In this document: one piece after another, positions 16,055-25,123 of the stretch | How the letters are laid out: every line of letters starts with the position of its first letter | How positions within the stretch are numbered: the first letter of the stretch is position 1 | From: Ruegeria_C sp041537905 | GTDB lineage: Bacteria > Pseudomonadota > Alphaproteobacteria > Rhodobacterales > Rhodobacteraceae | NCBI RefSeq assembly: GCF_041537905.1 | Contig: NZ_JBGRUO010000021.1 | Coordinates: 1 to 64,000 of the forward strand | Reading direction: 5' to 3' | Length of the DNA stretch: 64,000 bases | Position numbers and translations under genes: made by a program | Notes under the pieces: generated by a model | The model's input: only the letters and a program-made list of their open reading frames with translations | The model's database searches: none | Told to the model about the DNA's origin: nothing

Positions 16055-17095
16055 TCACCCTTTCAGAACGCGCCGCAGCCAATCGGCGGTTTTGTCCACC
16101 GCGTCGTTGCCCTGTGGGATCACCTTGGTCAAGGACATAAAAGCGTGGATCTGGCCGGGATAGTTCAACAACTCGGCCTTGACGCCGCTTTCGGTCAGTT
16201 TGGCCGCATAGATCTGCGCGTCGTCCCACAGCGGATCATGTCCACCTGCGATGATCAGCGCCTCGGGCTGGCGGGCAAACGTATCCGAGAACATCGGCGA
16301 GGCACGCGGGTCCCGCCGGTCCTGTTCCTCGGGCAGGTAGAGCTTGATATACCAATCGATCCGCGTGGCAGACAGCAACGGCTGGTCCCGCAGGTCCCGC
16401 GCCGACGGCGTTTCCAGCCGCGCATCCAGGCCGGGATAGATCAGCAATTGCGCTCGGGGAGGTTGAATCCCAGCCGTGACGAGATCGTGCATCAGGCAAG
16501 CGGTCAGGTTGCCACCGGCGCTGTCGCCGCCAACCACAAGCTGCTCGGGCGCGACGCTGAGATCCGTTTCGCCGGAAATCAGCGCGCGGTAGGCGGCCAG
16601 AACATCGTCAGGGGCGGCCGGAAAGCGATCTTCCGGCGCCAGACGGTAGTCATACGAGATCACGCGCAGCCCGGCTTGCAAGGCCAAAGCCCCGCACAGC
16701 CCGTCATGGGTCTCGATGCTGCCCTGTATCCAGCCACCGCCATGCAGGAAGAGCAGCGTTGGCTGCGCACCCAGCATATCACCACCCTCGGGAACATAGA
16801 CCCGTGCAGGCTGGTCGCCCATAGCCCCCGGCAGCTGAATGTCGGATGTCGCAACACCGTCGGGGCAGGGTTTGCCAAGCTTTTCGGCCATTGCCGCAAG
16901 CTGGCGGCGGCCTTCCTCGACAGGTGGCAGCTCATCGGGGTCGCGCATCAGCGCCACCAGATCGCTCACAGCCTGCGCCTTGGCGTCGATCACCCGGCCC
17001 GCAACCGTCGTGCGCCGCCCGGTATAGAGCAGCGCCACGAGTGGTTCGGGCATCAGCAGCTTGATGAACCCGAACAAGATTCTCGCCTTTCGCAT
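16055..17095 (-). CDS. Alpha/beta hydrolase, hormone-sensitive-lipase/acetyl esterase family
   Basis: The 346-aa protein has the HSL-family features: the oxyanion-hole motif HGGGW (about residue 120), the nucleophile elbow GDSAGG (about 188), the acid-residue motif DPLWDDA (about 285) and IHAFMSL with the catalytic His (about 318). Such enzymes cleave short acyl esters; the natural substrate is unknown. The N-terminal 80 residues form the variable cap helices. It is on the same strand as, and downstream of, an acetyl-CoA acetyltransferase-like thiolase (88 bp gap). Confidence 0.85.
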   Translation of the reverse strand: MRKARILFGFIKLLMPEPLVALLYTGRRTTVAGRVIDAKAQAVSDLVALMRDPDELPPVEEGRRQLAAMAEKLGKPCPDGVATSDIQLPGAMGDQPARVYVPEGGDMLGAQPTLLFLHGGGWIQGSIETHDGLCGALALQAGLRVISYDYRLAPEDRFPAAPDDVLAAYRALISGETDLSVAPEQLVVGGDSAGGNLTACLMHDLVTAGIQPPRAQLLIYPGLDARLETPSARDLRDQPLLSATRIDWYIKLYLPEEQDRRDPRASPMFSDTFARQPEALIIAGGHDPLWDDAQIYAAKLTESGVKAELLNYPGQIHAFMSLTKVIPQGNDAVDKTADWLRRVLKG

Positions 17096-17183
17096 GTCAC
17101 AAAGCCTCCCTGCCTCGGCGGCAGGCTGCGCCGATCACATGGCAAGCGACAAGCGCTTACGCAGCGTCACGGGCTGTCCCGGT

Positions 17184-18356
17184 CTAAAGACGCTCTATCG
17201 CGATGGCAGTCCCCTCGCCGCCGCCGATGCAAATCGCAGCGACACCGCGTTTGAGATCGCGTTTCTCCAGCGCGTTGAGAAGCGTCACCATGATTCGCGC
17301 GCCCGAGGCACCGATGGGATGACCCAGGGCGCAGGCCCCGCCGTTCACGTTCACCTTGTCGCGCGGCAGCCCCATGTCATGCATGAAGGCCATGGGCACC
17401 ACGGCAAAGGCCTCGTTTACCTCCCACAGATCAACGTCATCCGTGCTCCATCCCAGACGGTCGAGCAATTTCTGCGCCGCGGGCACCGGGGCGGTGGTAA
17501 ACCAGCCCGGAGCCTGCGCGTGGCTCGCATGACCCAAAATGCGCGCGCGCGGCTTTAGACCCTGTGCGGCGGCGGCCTCGGCAGATGTCAGCACCAGCGC
17601 GGCCGCCCCGTCCGAGATCGAAGAGGCATTTGCCGCCGTCACCGTCCCTTCGGGACGAAAGGCCGGTTTGAGGGTCGGGATATTGTCGGGGCGTGCGGTT
17701 TTGGGCTGTTCGTCATCCGCAATCAGGGCCTCACCCTTGCGGGTCTTGACCGACACCGCTGCGATTTCCCCATCAAACGCCCCGCTTTCCTGCGCCGACC
17801 GGGCGTTGGACAGCGATTGCAGCGCATACTCGTCCTGCGCTTCGCGGGTGAACTGGTATTTCTCGGCACAATCCTCGGCAAATGTACCCATCAACCGGCC
17901 CTTGTCATAAGCGTCTTCGAGCCCGTCGAGGAACATGTGGTCAATCACCTGACCGTGGCCGATCCGCGCGCCGCCCCGCATCTTGGGCAGCAGGTAAGGC
18001 GCATTGGTCATGCTCTCCATCCCGCCCGCAATCATCGTATCCGCATGACCCAGCGCGATCTGGTCATACGCCATCATCGCCGCCTTCATGCCCGAGCCGC
18101 ACATCTTGTTGAGCGTGGTGGCGGGCACCTCATCGCCCAGCCCGGCGGCAAAGCCTGCCTGTCGTGCCGGGGCCTGCCCCAACCCAGCAGGCAGAACGCA
18201 GCCCATCAGCACCTCATCGACCGAGGTCAGACCGGCACCTTCAAGTGCGGCGCGGATGGCGACACCGCCCAGAGCGGGCGCGCTCACCGGTTCCAACGCC
18301 CCCTGAAATCCACCCATCGGCGTCCGGGCCGCACCTGCGATCACCACCTCTTTCAT
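17184..18356 (-). CDS. Acetyl-CoA C-acyltransferase (thiolase)
   Basis: The 390-aa enzyme condenses two acetyl-CoA or cleaves 3-ketoacyl-CoA. The acylated nucleophile is Cys86 in NKMCGSGMKA, and the C-terminal GGACALGHPIGASGARI and CIGGGEG motifs supply the catalytic His and second Cys. The closest types are biosynthetic acetoacetyl-CoA thiolases (PhaA/AtoB). I chose the second ATG (18354-18356), which has GGGAGG six bases upstream; the first ATG directly abuts that ribosome site. No phaB gene is adjacent, so a PHB role is only possible. Confidence 0.85.
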   Translation of the reverse strand: MKEVVIAGAARTPMGGFQGALEPVSAPALGGVAIRAALEGAGLTSVDEVLMGCVLPAGLGQAPARQAGFAAGLGDEVPATTLNKMCGSGMKAAMMAYDQIALGHADTMIAGGMESMTNAPYLLPKMRGGARIGHGQVIDHMFLDGLEDAYDKGRLMGTFAEDCAEKYQFTREAQDEYALQSLSNARSAQESGAFDGEIAAVSVKTRKGEALIADDEQPKTARPDNIPTLKPAFRPEGTVTAANASSISDGAAALVLTSAEAAAAQGLKPRARILGHASHAQAPGWFTTAPVPAAQKLLDRLGWSTDDVDLWEVNEAFAVVPMAFMHDMGLPRDKVNVNGGACALGHPIGASGARIMVTLLNALEKRDLKRGVAAICIGGGEGTAIAIERL

Positions 18357-18455
18357 GAACATCCTCCCAATTTGTCGTCACTTGAATACCGAATGGTAAG
18401 ATTTGCCGTCTAGCGTATTTCTACCTATCGCACTCAAAATGGGGGAAATTCGGAT

Positions 18456-18794
18456 ATGAGCCTGAGCAGCACGGTGGCCGGTGATGCGCGCATCATCACG
18501 GTCAGCGTCGACCGGATCGATGCCGCCATGGCGATCCAGTTCAAGGAAGATATGCGCACCCAGACCGCGGACGCCACCGGGCGTGTCATTCTGGACCTGT
18601 CAGAGGTCGAGTTCATCGATTCCAGCGGGCTCGGCGCGATTGTAGCGTCGATGAAACAGCTTGGCGAAGGGTGCCAGCTGGATCTGGCCGGGCTGACCCC
18701 GATTGTCGAAAAGGTCTTTCGCCTGACCCGGATGGATACGATCTTCAACCTGTTCCCCACCCTCGACGCGGCGCTGTCGGCGGAAACACTGTGA
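18456..18794 (+). CDS. STAS-domain anti-sigma factor antagonist
   Basis: The 112-aa protein is a single STAS domain of the SpoIIAA/RsbV type. The phosphorylatable-serine region reads VEFIDSSGLGAIVASMK (about residues 49-65), with DSSG as the usual phosphorylation motif. In partner switching, the unphosphorylated form binds an anti-sigma kinase. The next gene, 9 bp downstream, encodes just such a kinase-like protein. No PP2C phosphatase or sigma factor gene lies nearby, so the output is unknown. Confidence 0.87.
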   Translation: MSLSSTVAGDARIITVSVDRIDAAMAIQFKEDMRTQTADATGRVILDLSEVEFIDSSGLGAIVASMKQLGEGCQLDLAGLTPIVEKVFRLTRMDTIFNLFPTLDAALSAETL

Positions 18795-18803
18795 GACAAG
18801 CAG

Positions 18804-19262
18804 GTGGATCTGGACCGCGCCTCTGACCGATTGCGCCTGAGCGTGATCGCCACACCGCTGGCCGCGCGCCAGGCGGTGAAGGATATCTGCAACCATATCG
18901 CGAAACCGGGCTCAGCCCCTGCGCGGATGGCAGATATCCGTATCGCGCTCAGCGAAGCGCTCAACAACATCGTCGAACATGCCTATAGCCCCCGCGCGCC
19001 CGGTCGCATCCGTGTTTGCGTTGCCGCGACACCTGAGGTGGTTGAGATCGAGCTGTCCGACTTCGGCGCGCCGTTACCGCTGCGCAACCTGTCGGACCGC
19101 ACCCTGCCCCCGCCTGAGCCCCATGACCTGCCCGAGGGTGGGTTCGGATGGCATCTGATCCGGACGCTTGCGGATCAGATCGCCTATGAAAGACGAGCTG
19201 GCTGCAACCATCTGAGCCTGCGTTTCGACCTGCCGGAACACAACGCCAGCGTGTCACAATAA
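18804..19262 (+). CDS. RsbW-like serine kinase/anti-sigma factor (HATPase_c)
   Basis: The 152-aa protein is a GHKL ATPase of the RsbW/SpoIIAB type. The N box is seen in ALSEALNNIVEHAYS (about residues 48-62), the G1-like segment in ELSDFGAPLP (about 84-93), and the G2-like glycines in LPEGGFGWHLIRTLAD (about 110-126). It would phosphorylate the STAS protein encoded just upstream. The predicted start is GTG. A paired STAS and kinase often control an extracytoplasmic stress sigma factor or a biofilm/secretion output; no target is visible here. Confidence 0.85.
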   Translation: MDLDRASDRLRLSVIATPLAARQAVKDICNHIAKPGSAPARMADIRIALSEALNNIVEHAYSPRAPGRIRVCVAATPEVVEIELSDFGAPLPLRNLSDRTLPPPEPHDLPEGGFGWHLIRTLADQIAYERRAGCNHLSLRFDLPEHNASVSQ

Positions 19263-19619
19263 AGTCCCATTCATTCCGTAGTCCCGCCGCAAACACAGGC
19301 GATACAATTCCTGTAGCTGCATAAAGCTTCCCTCGGCGCAGCGTGTAACAGCCCCCACCCTGAACGCGGCGCCGAGGAACACCCTCCCCCAAAAAAGCTC
19401 CGACGACAAACTCCCAGCGCCAATTGCACTGCCGATCCCGTTTTCAGATGACTCGCGCCACTATGTCCTTTTTGCAGGTGGGAGATGCCCGTCGCTGGGG
19501 ACGCACAATCAGGCTTAATCATTGCAATGAAACGCCACTTGGGTAGCATCCCTCCAGTGAAGCGGAGATCGCGCCAGTTCTCGGCGCAAAACATACCGCC
19601 CGCACAGGGAGACTGATTC
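19263..19619. other. Intergenic region with a long inverted repeat; no gene seen
   Basis: No credible coding sequence is seen here. A perfect 9-bp inverted repeat, CCTCGGCGC (19331-19339) and GCGCCGAGG (19369-19377), encloses a 29-base loop downstream of the RsbW-like gene. It lacks the T run of an intrinsic terminator. The rest presumably carries the promoter and leader of the peptide-type ABC transporter; CAGGGAGACTG just before 19620 is its ribosome-binding site. Confidence 0.55.
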
Positions 19620-21203
19620 ATGACAAAAGTCACAACGGCCATTGCCGTGGCGACAAGCATGCTTGTGCTTGCCGCGACATCTGTATCTGCGGAGAAACTG
19701 ACCATCGGACTGGCCTCTGAGCCGACCGCGATGGACCCGCATTTCCACAATCTCGGACCCAACAACGCCATCGCCTTTCACATCTTCGACCGGCTCGTCG
19801 CGCAGGATGAGAAACAGGCTCTGACACCCGGCCTGGCGGTATCGTGGGAGCCGATCGACGACCTGACATGGGAATTCAAGCTGCGCGAGGGCGTGACATT
19901 CCATGATGGCAGCCCGTTCAACGCCGATGACGTGCTCTGCACCATCACCCGCGCGCCGGATGTGCCGAACTCACCCTCCAGCTTCGGCGCCTACCTCAAG
20001 GGCAAAACCGCCGAAAAGATCGACGACTATACCGTCCATATCAAGACGGCCGAGCCCTACCCGCTGATGGCCAATGATATCTCGACGATCCCGATCATTT
20101 CAGACGGCGCCGGGTGCAACGCCAGCACGGAGGATTTTAACGCAGGCACCGCAGCCGTGGGCACCGGTCCGTTCAAATTTGGGGACTACAAGCCCGGCGA
20201 GAGCATCACCATGATGCGCAATGATGACTATTGGGGCGATGCGCCAGCCTGGACCGAAGTGGAATTCCGCCCGATCAAATCCGGCCCCAGCCGGGTTGCA
20301 GCCCTGCTGGCGGGCGATGTTGACATGATTGCGGGTGTTCCGACCACCGACATCGCCACGCTTGAGGCCAATGAGGACATCCAGCTCAGCCAGGGCGTGT
20401 CGAACCGAGTGATCTATCTGCATCTGGATCAGTTCCGCGAGAATTCGCCTTTCGTGAAAGGCACTGACGGGGGCGAGATCAAGAACCCGCTGATGGACCC
20501 GAAGGTGCGCACCGCCATCTCCAAGGCGATTAATCGCGATGCCATCGTGGATCGGGTGATGGAAGGGGTCGCGCTGCCCGCCGGGCAATTGCTGCCAGAC
20601 GGCTTCTTCGGCGTGTCCGAAAATCTTGAACCGGTGGCCTATGACCCCGAAGGCGCCAAGGCACTGCTGGCCGAGGCAGGCTATCCGGACGGCTTCCAGC
20701 TGACCATTCATGGCCCCAACGATCGCTATATCAACGACGCCAAGATCGCCGAAGCCATCGGCCAGATGCTGACGCGGGTAGGGATCAAGACCTCGGTCGA
20801 GACCATGCCCCGTTCGGTCTATTTCGGGCGCGCCTCGAAAGGCAGCCCCGAAGGCCTGCCGGAATTCAGCTTCATCCTGGTTGGCTGGGGTGCAGGCTCG
20901 GGCGAGGCGTCATCGCCGCTGAAATCGCTGATCCATACCTATGACAAGGACAGAGGGTTCGGTTCATCCAATCGTGGCCGCCATTCCAACGCAGAGATCG
21001 ACGCCATGATCGAAGAGGCACTGCGCACGGTGGACGATGCCAAGCGGCAGGAACTGCTGGCCAAGGCCACCGAGATGGCGATCGAGAATGCCGCGATCAT
21101 TCCGACCCATTTCCAGGTCAACACCTGGGCGGCCAAGAAGGGGCTGGAATACATCCCTCGCACCGATGAATACACCTTCGCCACCGGCGTGGTGAAACAG
21201 TAA
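19620..21203 (+). CDS. Peptide/nickel-type ABC transporter substrate-binding protein (SBP family 5)
   Basis: The 527-aa periplasmic protein has a Sec signal peptide (TAIAVATSMLVLAATSVSA, cleaved near residue 24) and the SBP_bac_5 framework: EPTAMDPHFHNLG near the N-terminus, LREGVTFHDGSPFNADDV (about residues 90-107), and VRTAISKAINRDAIVDRVM (about 296-314). It is the receptor for the transporter encoded by the next four genes. Family 5 ligands include peptides, nickel, glutathione, sugars and opines; residues alone do not reveal which. It is followed after 58 bp by the first permease gene. Confidence 0.88.
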   Translation: MTKVTTAIAVATSMLVLAATSVSAEKLTIGLASEPTAMDPHFHNLGPNNAIAFHIFDRLVAQDEKQALTPGLAVSWEPIDDLTWEFKLREGVTFHDGSPFNADDVLCTITRAPDVPNSPSSFGAYLKGKTAEKIDDYTVHIKTAEPYPLMANDISTIPIISDGAGCNASTEDFNAGTAAVGTGPFKFGDYKPGESITMMRNDDYWGDAPAWTEVEFRPIKSGPSRVAALLAGDVDMIAGVPTTDIATLEANEDIQLSQGVSNRVIYLHLDQFRENSPFVKGTDGGEIKNPLMDPKVRTAISKAINRDAIVDRVMEGVALPAGQLLPDGFFGVSENLEPVAYDPEGAKALLAEAGYPDGFQLTIHGPNDRYINDAKIAEAIGQMLTRVGIKTSVETMPRSVYFGRASKGSPEGLPEFSFILVGWGAGSGEASSPLKSLIHTYDKDRGFGSSNRGRHSNAEIDAMIEEALRTVDDAKRQELLAKATEMAIENAAIIPTHFQVNTWAAKKGLEYIPRTDEYTFATGVVKQ

Positions 21204-21261
21204 GCGATTGCGTCGGGCCACAAGGCGTGGCCCGACCCTTTGACCGGCAAGGCGGGCTCTC

Positions 21262-22239
21262 ATGACAGTTTTCATCATAAGGCGGCTGATGCAGGCCCTT
21301 CTTGTGGTGTTCCTGATGTCGGTGATCGTGTTCTTCGGCGTCAATGTCATTGGCGATCCGGTGCATATGCTGGTCAGCCCCGACGCCGATCAGGCCGATA
21401 TCGAGGCGACCATCCGCCGCCTTGGCCTGGATCGACCCATCTGGGAGCAATATCTGCTGTTCGTCAGCGGCGCTGCGCAGGGCAATCTGGGCAATTCCTT
21501 CATCTTCGGGGAACCGGCGTTGAAACTGATCCTGCATCATATGCCCGCGACGTTGGAGCTTGCCTTCAGCGCGCTGTTTCTGGCGGTGGCGGTGGGTGTG
21601 CCACTGGGCCTTTATGCCGGGCTCTATCCCGACAGCCCTCTGTCCAAGGGCATCATGGCAGGGTCGATCCTGGGCTTTTCTCTGCCCACCTTCTGGGTCG
21701 GGTTGATGCTGATCATGCTGTTTGCGGTCGAACTGGGCTGGCTGCCCTCGACCGGGCGCGGTGATACCGGGCATATCCTTGGCATCGAAACCAGCCTCGC
21801 GACGCGGGACGGGCTGTCGCACGTGCTGCTGCCCGCGATGAACCTGGCGCTCTTGAAAATCTCGCTGGCGATCCGGCTGACCCGCGCCGGTGTGCGCGAG
21901 GCGATGGGGCAGGATTACGTGAAATACGCCCGCGCCAAGGGGCTCTCGACCCGGCGCATCGTCTTCGTACACGTGCTCAAGAACATCATGATCCCGGTGG
22001 TCACGGTGATGGGGCTGGAGTTCGGCAGCCTGATTGGCTTTTCCGTGGTGACCGAGTCGATCTTTGCCTGGCCGGGGATGGGCAAGCTGCTGATCGACGC
22101 GATCCTGCAACTCGACCGGCCTGTTGTGGTGGCCTATCTGATGATCATCGTGCTGTTCTTTGTCCTCATCAACCTGATCGTGGACATCCTCTATTCCATC
22201 CTCGACCCGAGGGTGCGCCTGCGGGATCAGGGCGCATGA
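21262..22239 (+). CDS. ABC transporter permease, DppB/OppB type
   Basis: The 325-aa inner-membrane protein has six hydrophobic segments and the N-terminal RRLMQALLVVFLMSVIVFF seen in DppB-type permeases. The coupling loop, MGQDYVKYARAKGLSTRRIVFVHVLKN (about residues 214-240), carries the EAA motif that contacts the ATPases. The segment LGLDRPIWEQYLLF is also typical. Its stop codon overlaps the start of the DppC-type gene by 4 bp, so the two permeases form a translationally coupled heterodimer. Confidence 0.88.
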   Translation: MTVFIIRRLMQALLVVFLMSVIVFFGVNVIGDPVHMLVSPDADQADIEATIRRLGLDRPIWEQYLLFVSGAAQGNLGNSFIFGEPALKLILHHMPATLELAFSALFLAVAVGVPLGLYAGLYPDSPLSKGIMAGSILGFSLPTFWVGLMLIMLFAVELGWLPSTGRGDTGHILGIETSLATRDGLSHVLLPAMNLALLKISLAIRLTRAGVREAMGQDYVKYARAKGLSTRRIVFVHVLKNIMIPVVTVMGLEFGSLIGFSVVTESIFAWPGMGKLLIDAILQLDRPVVVAYLMIIVLFFVLINLIVDILYSILDPRVRLRDQGA

Positions 22240-23153
22240 GTGACATGATCGCGCCCGAGACCGCGACCCCGGTCGCAAAGGTCGAAACCCCCTTTCGCCG
22301 CTTCGCCTCTGAGTTTTTTGAAAGCCGCATCGCGACTGTGGCGCTTTGTCTGCTGGGGCTGATCATCTTGCTGGCCGTTCTGGCCCCCTGGATCACGCCA
22401 CAGAACCCCTATGATCTGGCGCAGGTCGATGTGCTGGACGGGCGGCTGCCGCCCGGGTCTGAGGCGTTTGCCGGATACACAATGTGGCTGGGCTCGGACG
22501 GATCGGGGCGCGATCTCTATTCCGCGATCCTTTACGGGCTGCGCATCTCGCTGTCGGTCGGTGTCGCCTCGGGCATCATCGCGCTGGCGATCGGCATGGC
22601 GATCGGGTTGTTGGCGGCTTACGCAGGCGGGCGCACAGAAAACATCATCATGCGGGTGGTCGATCTTCAACTGTCCTTTCCGGCGGCGCTTGTCGCGCTG
22701 ATGCTGGTGGCCATCCTGGGCAAGGGGATCGACAAGATCATCCTGGCGCTGGTGGTGGCGCAATGGGCCTATTATGCCCGTACCGTGCGCGGCACCGCTC
22801 TGGTCGAGCGCAACAAGGAATATGTCGAGGCCGCGCAATGTCTTGGCCTGTCGCGCCTGCGCGTCGTGTTTCGCCATATCCTGCCCAATTGCCTTGCACC
22901 GCTGATCGTGGTGGGCACCGTACAGACCGCACATGCCATCTCGCTTGAGGCGACGCTGTCCTTCTTGGGTGTTGGCCTGCCCCAGACCGAACCGTCACTG
23001 GGTGTGCTGATCGCCAACGGGTTCGAATACATGCTGTCAGGGCGCTACTGGATTTCGGTCTTTCCCGGTCTGGCGCTGCTGTTCACGGTGGTATCGATCA
23101 ACCTTGTTGGCGACCAGCTGCGTGATGTGCTGAACCCGAGGCTGAAGAAATGA
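22236..23153 (+). CDS. ABC transporter permease, DppC/OppC type
   Basis: The 305-aa inner-membrane protein pairs with the DppB-type permease. It has the N-terminal OppC_N segment (FFESRIATVALCLLGLIILLAVLAPWI), the conserved LGSDGSGRDLYS motif (about residues 84-95) and the EAA coupling loop EAAQCLGLSRLRVVFRHILPN (about 197-217). The C-terminal GDQLRDVLNPRLKK ending is standard. It overlaps the genes on both sides by 4 bp, so the order is permease, permease, ATPase, ATPase. Confidence 0.88.
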   Translation: MSDMIAPETATPVAKVETPFRRFASEFFESRIATVALCLLGLIILLAVLAPWITPQNPYDLAQVDVLDGRLPPGSEAFAGYTMWLGSDGSGRDLYSAILYGLRISLSVGVASGIIALAIGMAIGLLAAYAGGRTENIIMRVVDLQLSFPAALVALMLVAILGKGIDKIILALVVAQWAYYARTVRGTALVERNKEYVEAAQCLGLSRLRVVFRHILPNCLAPLIVVGTVQTAHAISLEATLSFLGVGLPQTEPSLGVLIANGFEYMLSGRYWISVFPGLALLFTVVSINLVGDQLRDVLNPRLKK

Positions 23154-24124
23154 GCGACGTGCTGCAGGTCAGCGCGCTGCGCACCCATTTCTTTACCCAT
23201 GCCGGAGTGGTGAAGGCCGTCGATGGGATCGATTTCACCGTGCGCAAGGGCGAAGTGATGGGTCTGGTGGGCGAATCCGGGTCGGGCAAGTCGATCACCG
23301 GGTTTTCGATCCTTGGCCTGATTGATCCACCGGGGCGCATTGTCGAAGGCTCGATCCGCTTCAACGGGGCCGAGATCGCCAATGCGCCAGAGCCGGAGTT
23401 GCAGAAACTGCGCGGCAACCGGATCGCGATGATCTTTCAGGACCCGATGATGACGCTGAATCCGGTGCTGCGCATCGACACCCAGATGATCGAGGCGATC
23501 CTCGCGCATGAGGACATCCCCCGCCAGACCGCCTGGGAGCGCAGCCGCGATGCGCTTGGCCTTGTTGGCATCCCCTCACCCGAGGAACGGCTGCGCGCCT
23601 ATCCGCATCAATTGTCGGGTGGGATGCGGCAGCGGGTGGCCATTGCCACCGCCTTTCTCAACCGTCCCGACCTGATCATCGCCGATGAGCCGACCACCGC
23701 GCTGGATGTCACCATTCAGGCCCAGATTATTCACGAGGCGCAGAAGCTGACCCGCCAGACCGGCACCGCGATGATCTGGATCACCCATGATCTGGCCGTG
23801 GTTGCGGGGCTCGCCGACCATATATCGGTCATGTATGCCGGGCGGATCGTCGAACAGGGCGCAACCGATGACGTGATCGATCGACCGCTGCACCCTTATA
23901 CGGTCGGCCTGCTGGGCTCGGTGCCCTCGGCCAACAAACGCGGCCAGCGGCTGTATCAGATCGAAGGGATGACGCCAAACATGCTGGCGATGCCAACAGG
24001 CTGCGCCTTTGCCCCCCGCTGCCGCGCCGCGACGCCGGCATGTGATACCGCGCCGCCGATCACCGATATCGACGGACGGCAGTTGCGCTGTCATCACCCG
24101 CAGATCGCGGGGGTCGCATCGTGA
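23150..24124 (+). CDS. ABC transporter ATP-binding protein, DppD/OppD type
   Basis: The 324-aa ATPase has Walker A GESGSGKS (about residues 42-49), the ABC signature LSGGMRQRVAIA (about 154-165), Walker B DLIIADEPTTALD (about 174-186) and the switch His in WITHDLAVVAG. The C-terminal oligopeptide/dipeptide domain is present with the cysteine cluster GCAFAPRC. It overlaps the permease and the next ATPase by 4 bp and would form a heterodimer with the DppF-type ATPase. Confidence 0.9.
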   Translation: MSDVLQVSALRTHFFTHAGVVKAVDGIDFTVRKGEVMGLVGESGSGKSITGFSILGLIDPPGRIVEGSIRFNGAEIANAPEPELQKLRGNRIAMIFQDPMMTLNPVLRIDTQMIEAILAHEDIPRQTAWERSRDALGLVGIPSPEERLRAYPHQLSGGMRQRVAIATAFLNRPDLIIADEPTTALDVTIQAQIIHEAQKLTRQTGTAMIWITHDLAVVAGLADHISVMYAGRIVEQGATDDVIDRPLHPYTVGLLGSVPSANKRGQRLYQIEGMTPNMLAMPTGCAFAPRCRAATPACDTAPPITDIDGRQLRCHHPQIAGVAS

Positions 24125-25119
24125 CCGCGCCGCTGCTTGAAATCCGGGGTGTGTCGAAACGGTTCACCAAACGGCTGGACGTGGCGGGTAAGATCGCCCA
24201 GCGCCTCGGCTCGAAAATCAGGGAAGAGACCGTACATGCGGTCGATGCCGTCGATCTCTCCATCGCGCCGGGCGAGGTGCTGGGGCTGGTGGGGGAATCG
24301 GGCTGTGGCAAGTCCACGTTGGGCCGTGTGGTGGCCGGGATACATGGGGCGAGCGATGGTCAGGTGCTTTATGATGGCAAGGATATCGCCACGCTGACAG
24401 GGGCCGAGAAGCGTGCCGCCACGCTGGCGATCCAGATGATCTTTCAAGACCCTTTCGCCAGCCTGAACCCCAGGATGCGGGTCGAGGACATCATCGGTGA
24501 GGCACCCCGGGTGCATGGATTGGTCTCGGCGTCGGGCGCGTCGAGTTACGTGGATGAGGTCATGAGCAAGGTCGGGCTGGATCCGTCGCTCAAACGCCGT
24601 TACCCGCATCAGTTTTCGGGTGGGCAACGGCAACGGATCGGCATTGCCCGTGCACTGGCAGTGAAACCGAAATTTCTGGTCTGTGACGAGGCCATCGCCG
24701 CGCTTGATGTCTCGATCCAGGCGCAAGTCATCAACTTGTTCATGGACCTGCGCCAAGAACTGGGCCTGACCTATCTGTTCATCAGCCACGATCTGAGCGT
24801 GGTCGAGCATATCGCCGACCGGGTCGCGATCATGTATCTGGGCCGCATCGTCGAAAGCGCGCCCACCGAAGAGCTGTTCGCCGATCCCAAACACCCCTAC
24901 ACCAAGGCTCTGCTGGCCGAGGCCCCGCGTCTGGATCAGCGCAAGCGCGATTTCGCACCGATCGAAGGCGAGATCCCCTCGCCCCTCGACCCGCCGCCCG
25001 GATGCCATTTCAATCCGCGCTGTCCGCTGGTCCGCACCGATTGTCGCGCGGCACGCCCGATGCTGGAAACCATCTCGCCCACCCGCGCGGTGGCCTGTCA
25101 CCACTGGACCGAGACCTGA
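24121..25119 (+). CDS. ABC transporter ATP-binding protein, DppF/OppF type
   Basis: The 332-aa ATPase starts at a GTG overlapping the previous stop. Walker A GESGCGKS (about residues 58-65), signature FSGGQRQRIGIARAL, Walker B FLVCDEAIAALD and the switch segment FISHDLSVVEH are intact, with Ala replacing the usual Pro-Thr (DEAIAALD for DEPTSALD), a variation seen in this family. The C-terminal oligopeptide domain has the GCHFNPRCP cysteines. It completes the transporter; its stop lies 4 bp from the convergent xylA stop, and both stops fall in a perfect 12-bp palindrome. Confidence 0.9.
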   Translation: MTAPLLEIRGVSKRFTKRLDVAGKIAQRLGSKIREETVHAVDAVDLSIAPGEVLGLVGESGCGKSTLGRVVAGIHGASDGQVLYDGKDIATLTGAEKRAATLAIQMIFQDPFASLNPRMRVEDIIGEAPRVHGLVSASGASSYVDEVMSKVGLDPSLKRRYPHQFSGGQRQRIGIARALAVKPKFLVCDEAIAALDVSIQAQVINLFMDLRQELGLTYLFISHDLSVVEHIADRVAIMYLGRIVESAPTEELFADPKHPYTKALLAEAPRLDQRKRDFAPIEGEIPSPLDPPPGCHFNPRCPLVRTDCRAARPMLETISPTRAVACHHWTET

Positions 25120-25123
25120 GGCC

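Noticed and set aside
15572..17254. Open reading frame of about 560 codons on the plus strand
   Set aside because: It runs antisense to the fRMsr and esterase genes, has no recognisable motif, and is His/Arg/Gln-rich as expected from the reverse strand of GC-rich coding DNA.
19331..19377. Intrinsic terminator after the RsbW-like gene
   Set aside because: The inverted repeat is perfect but has a 29-base loop and no T run, so I kept it only as an inverted repeat in the intergenic entry.
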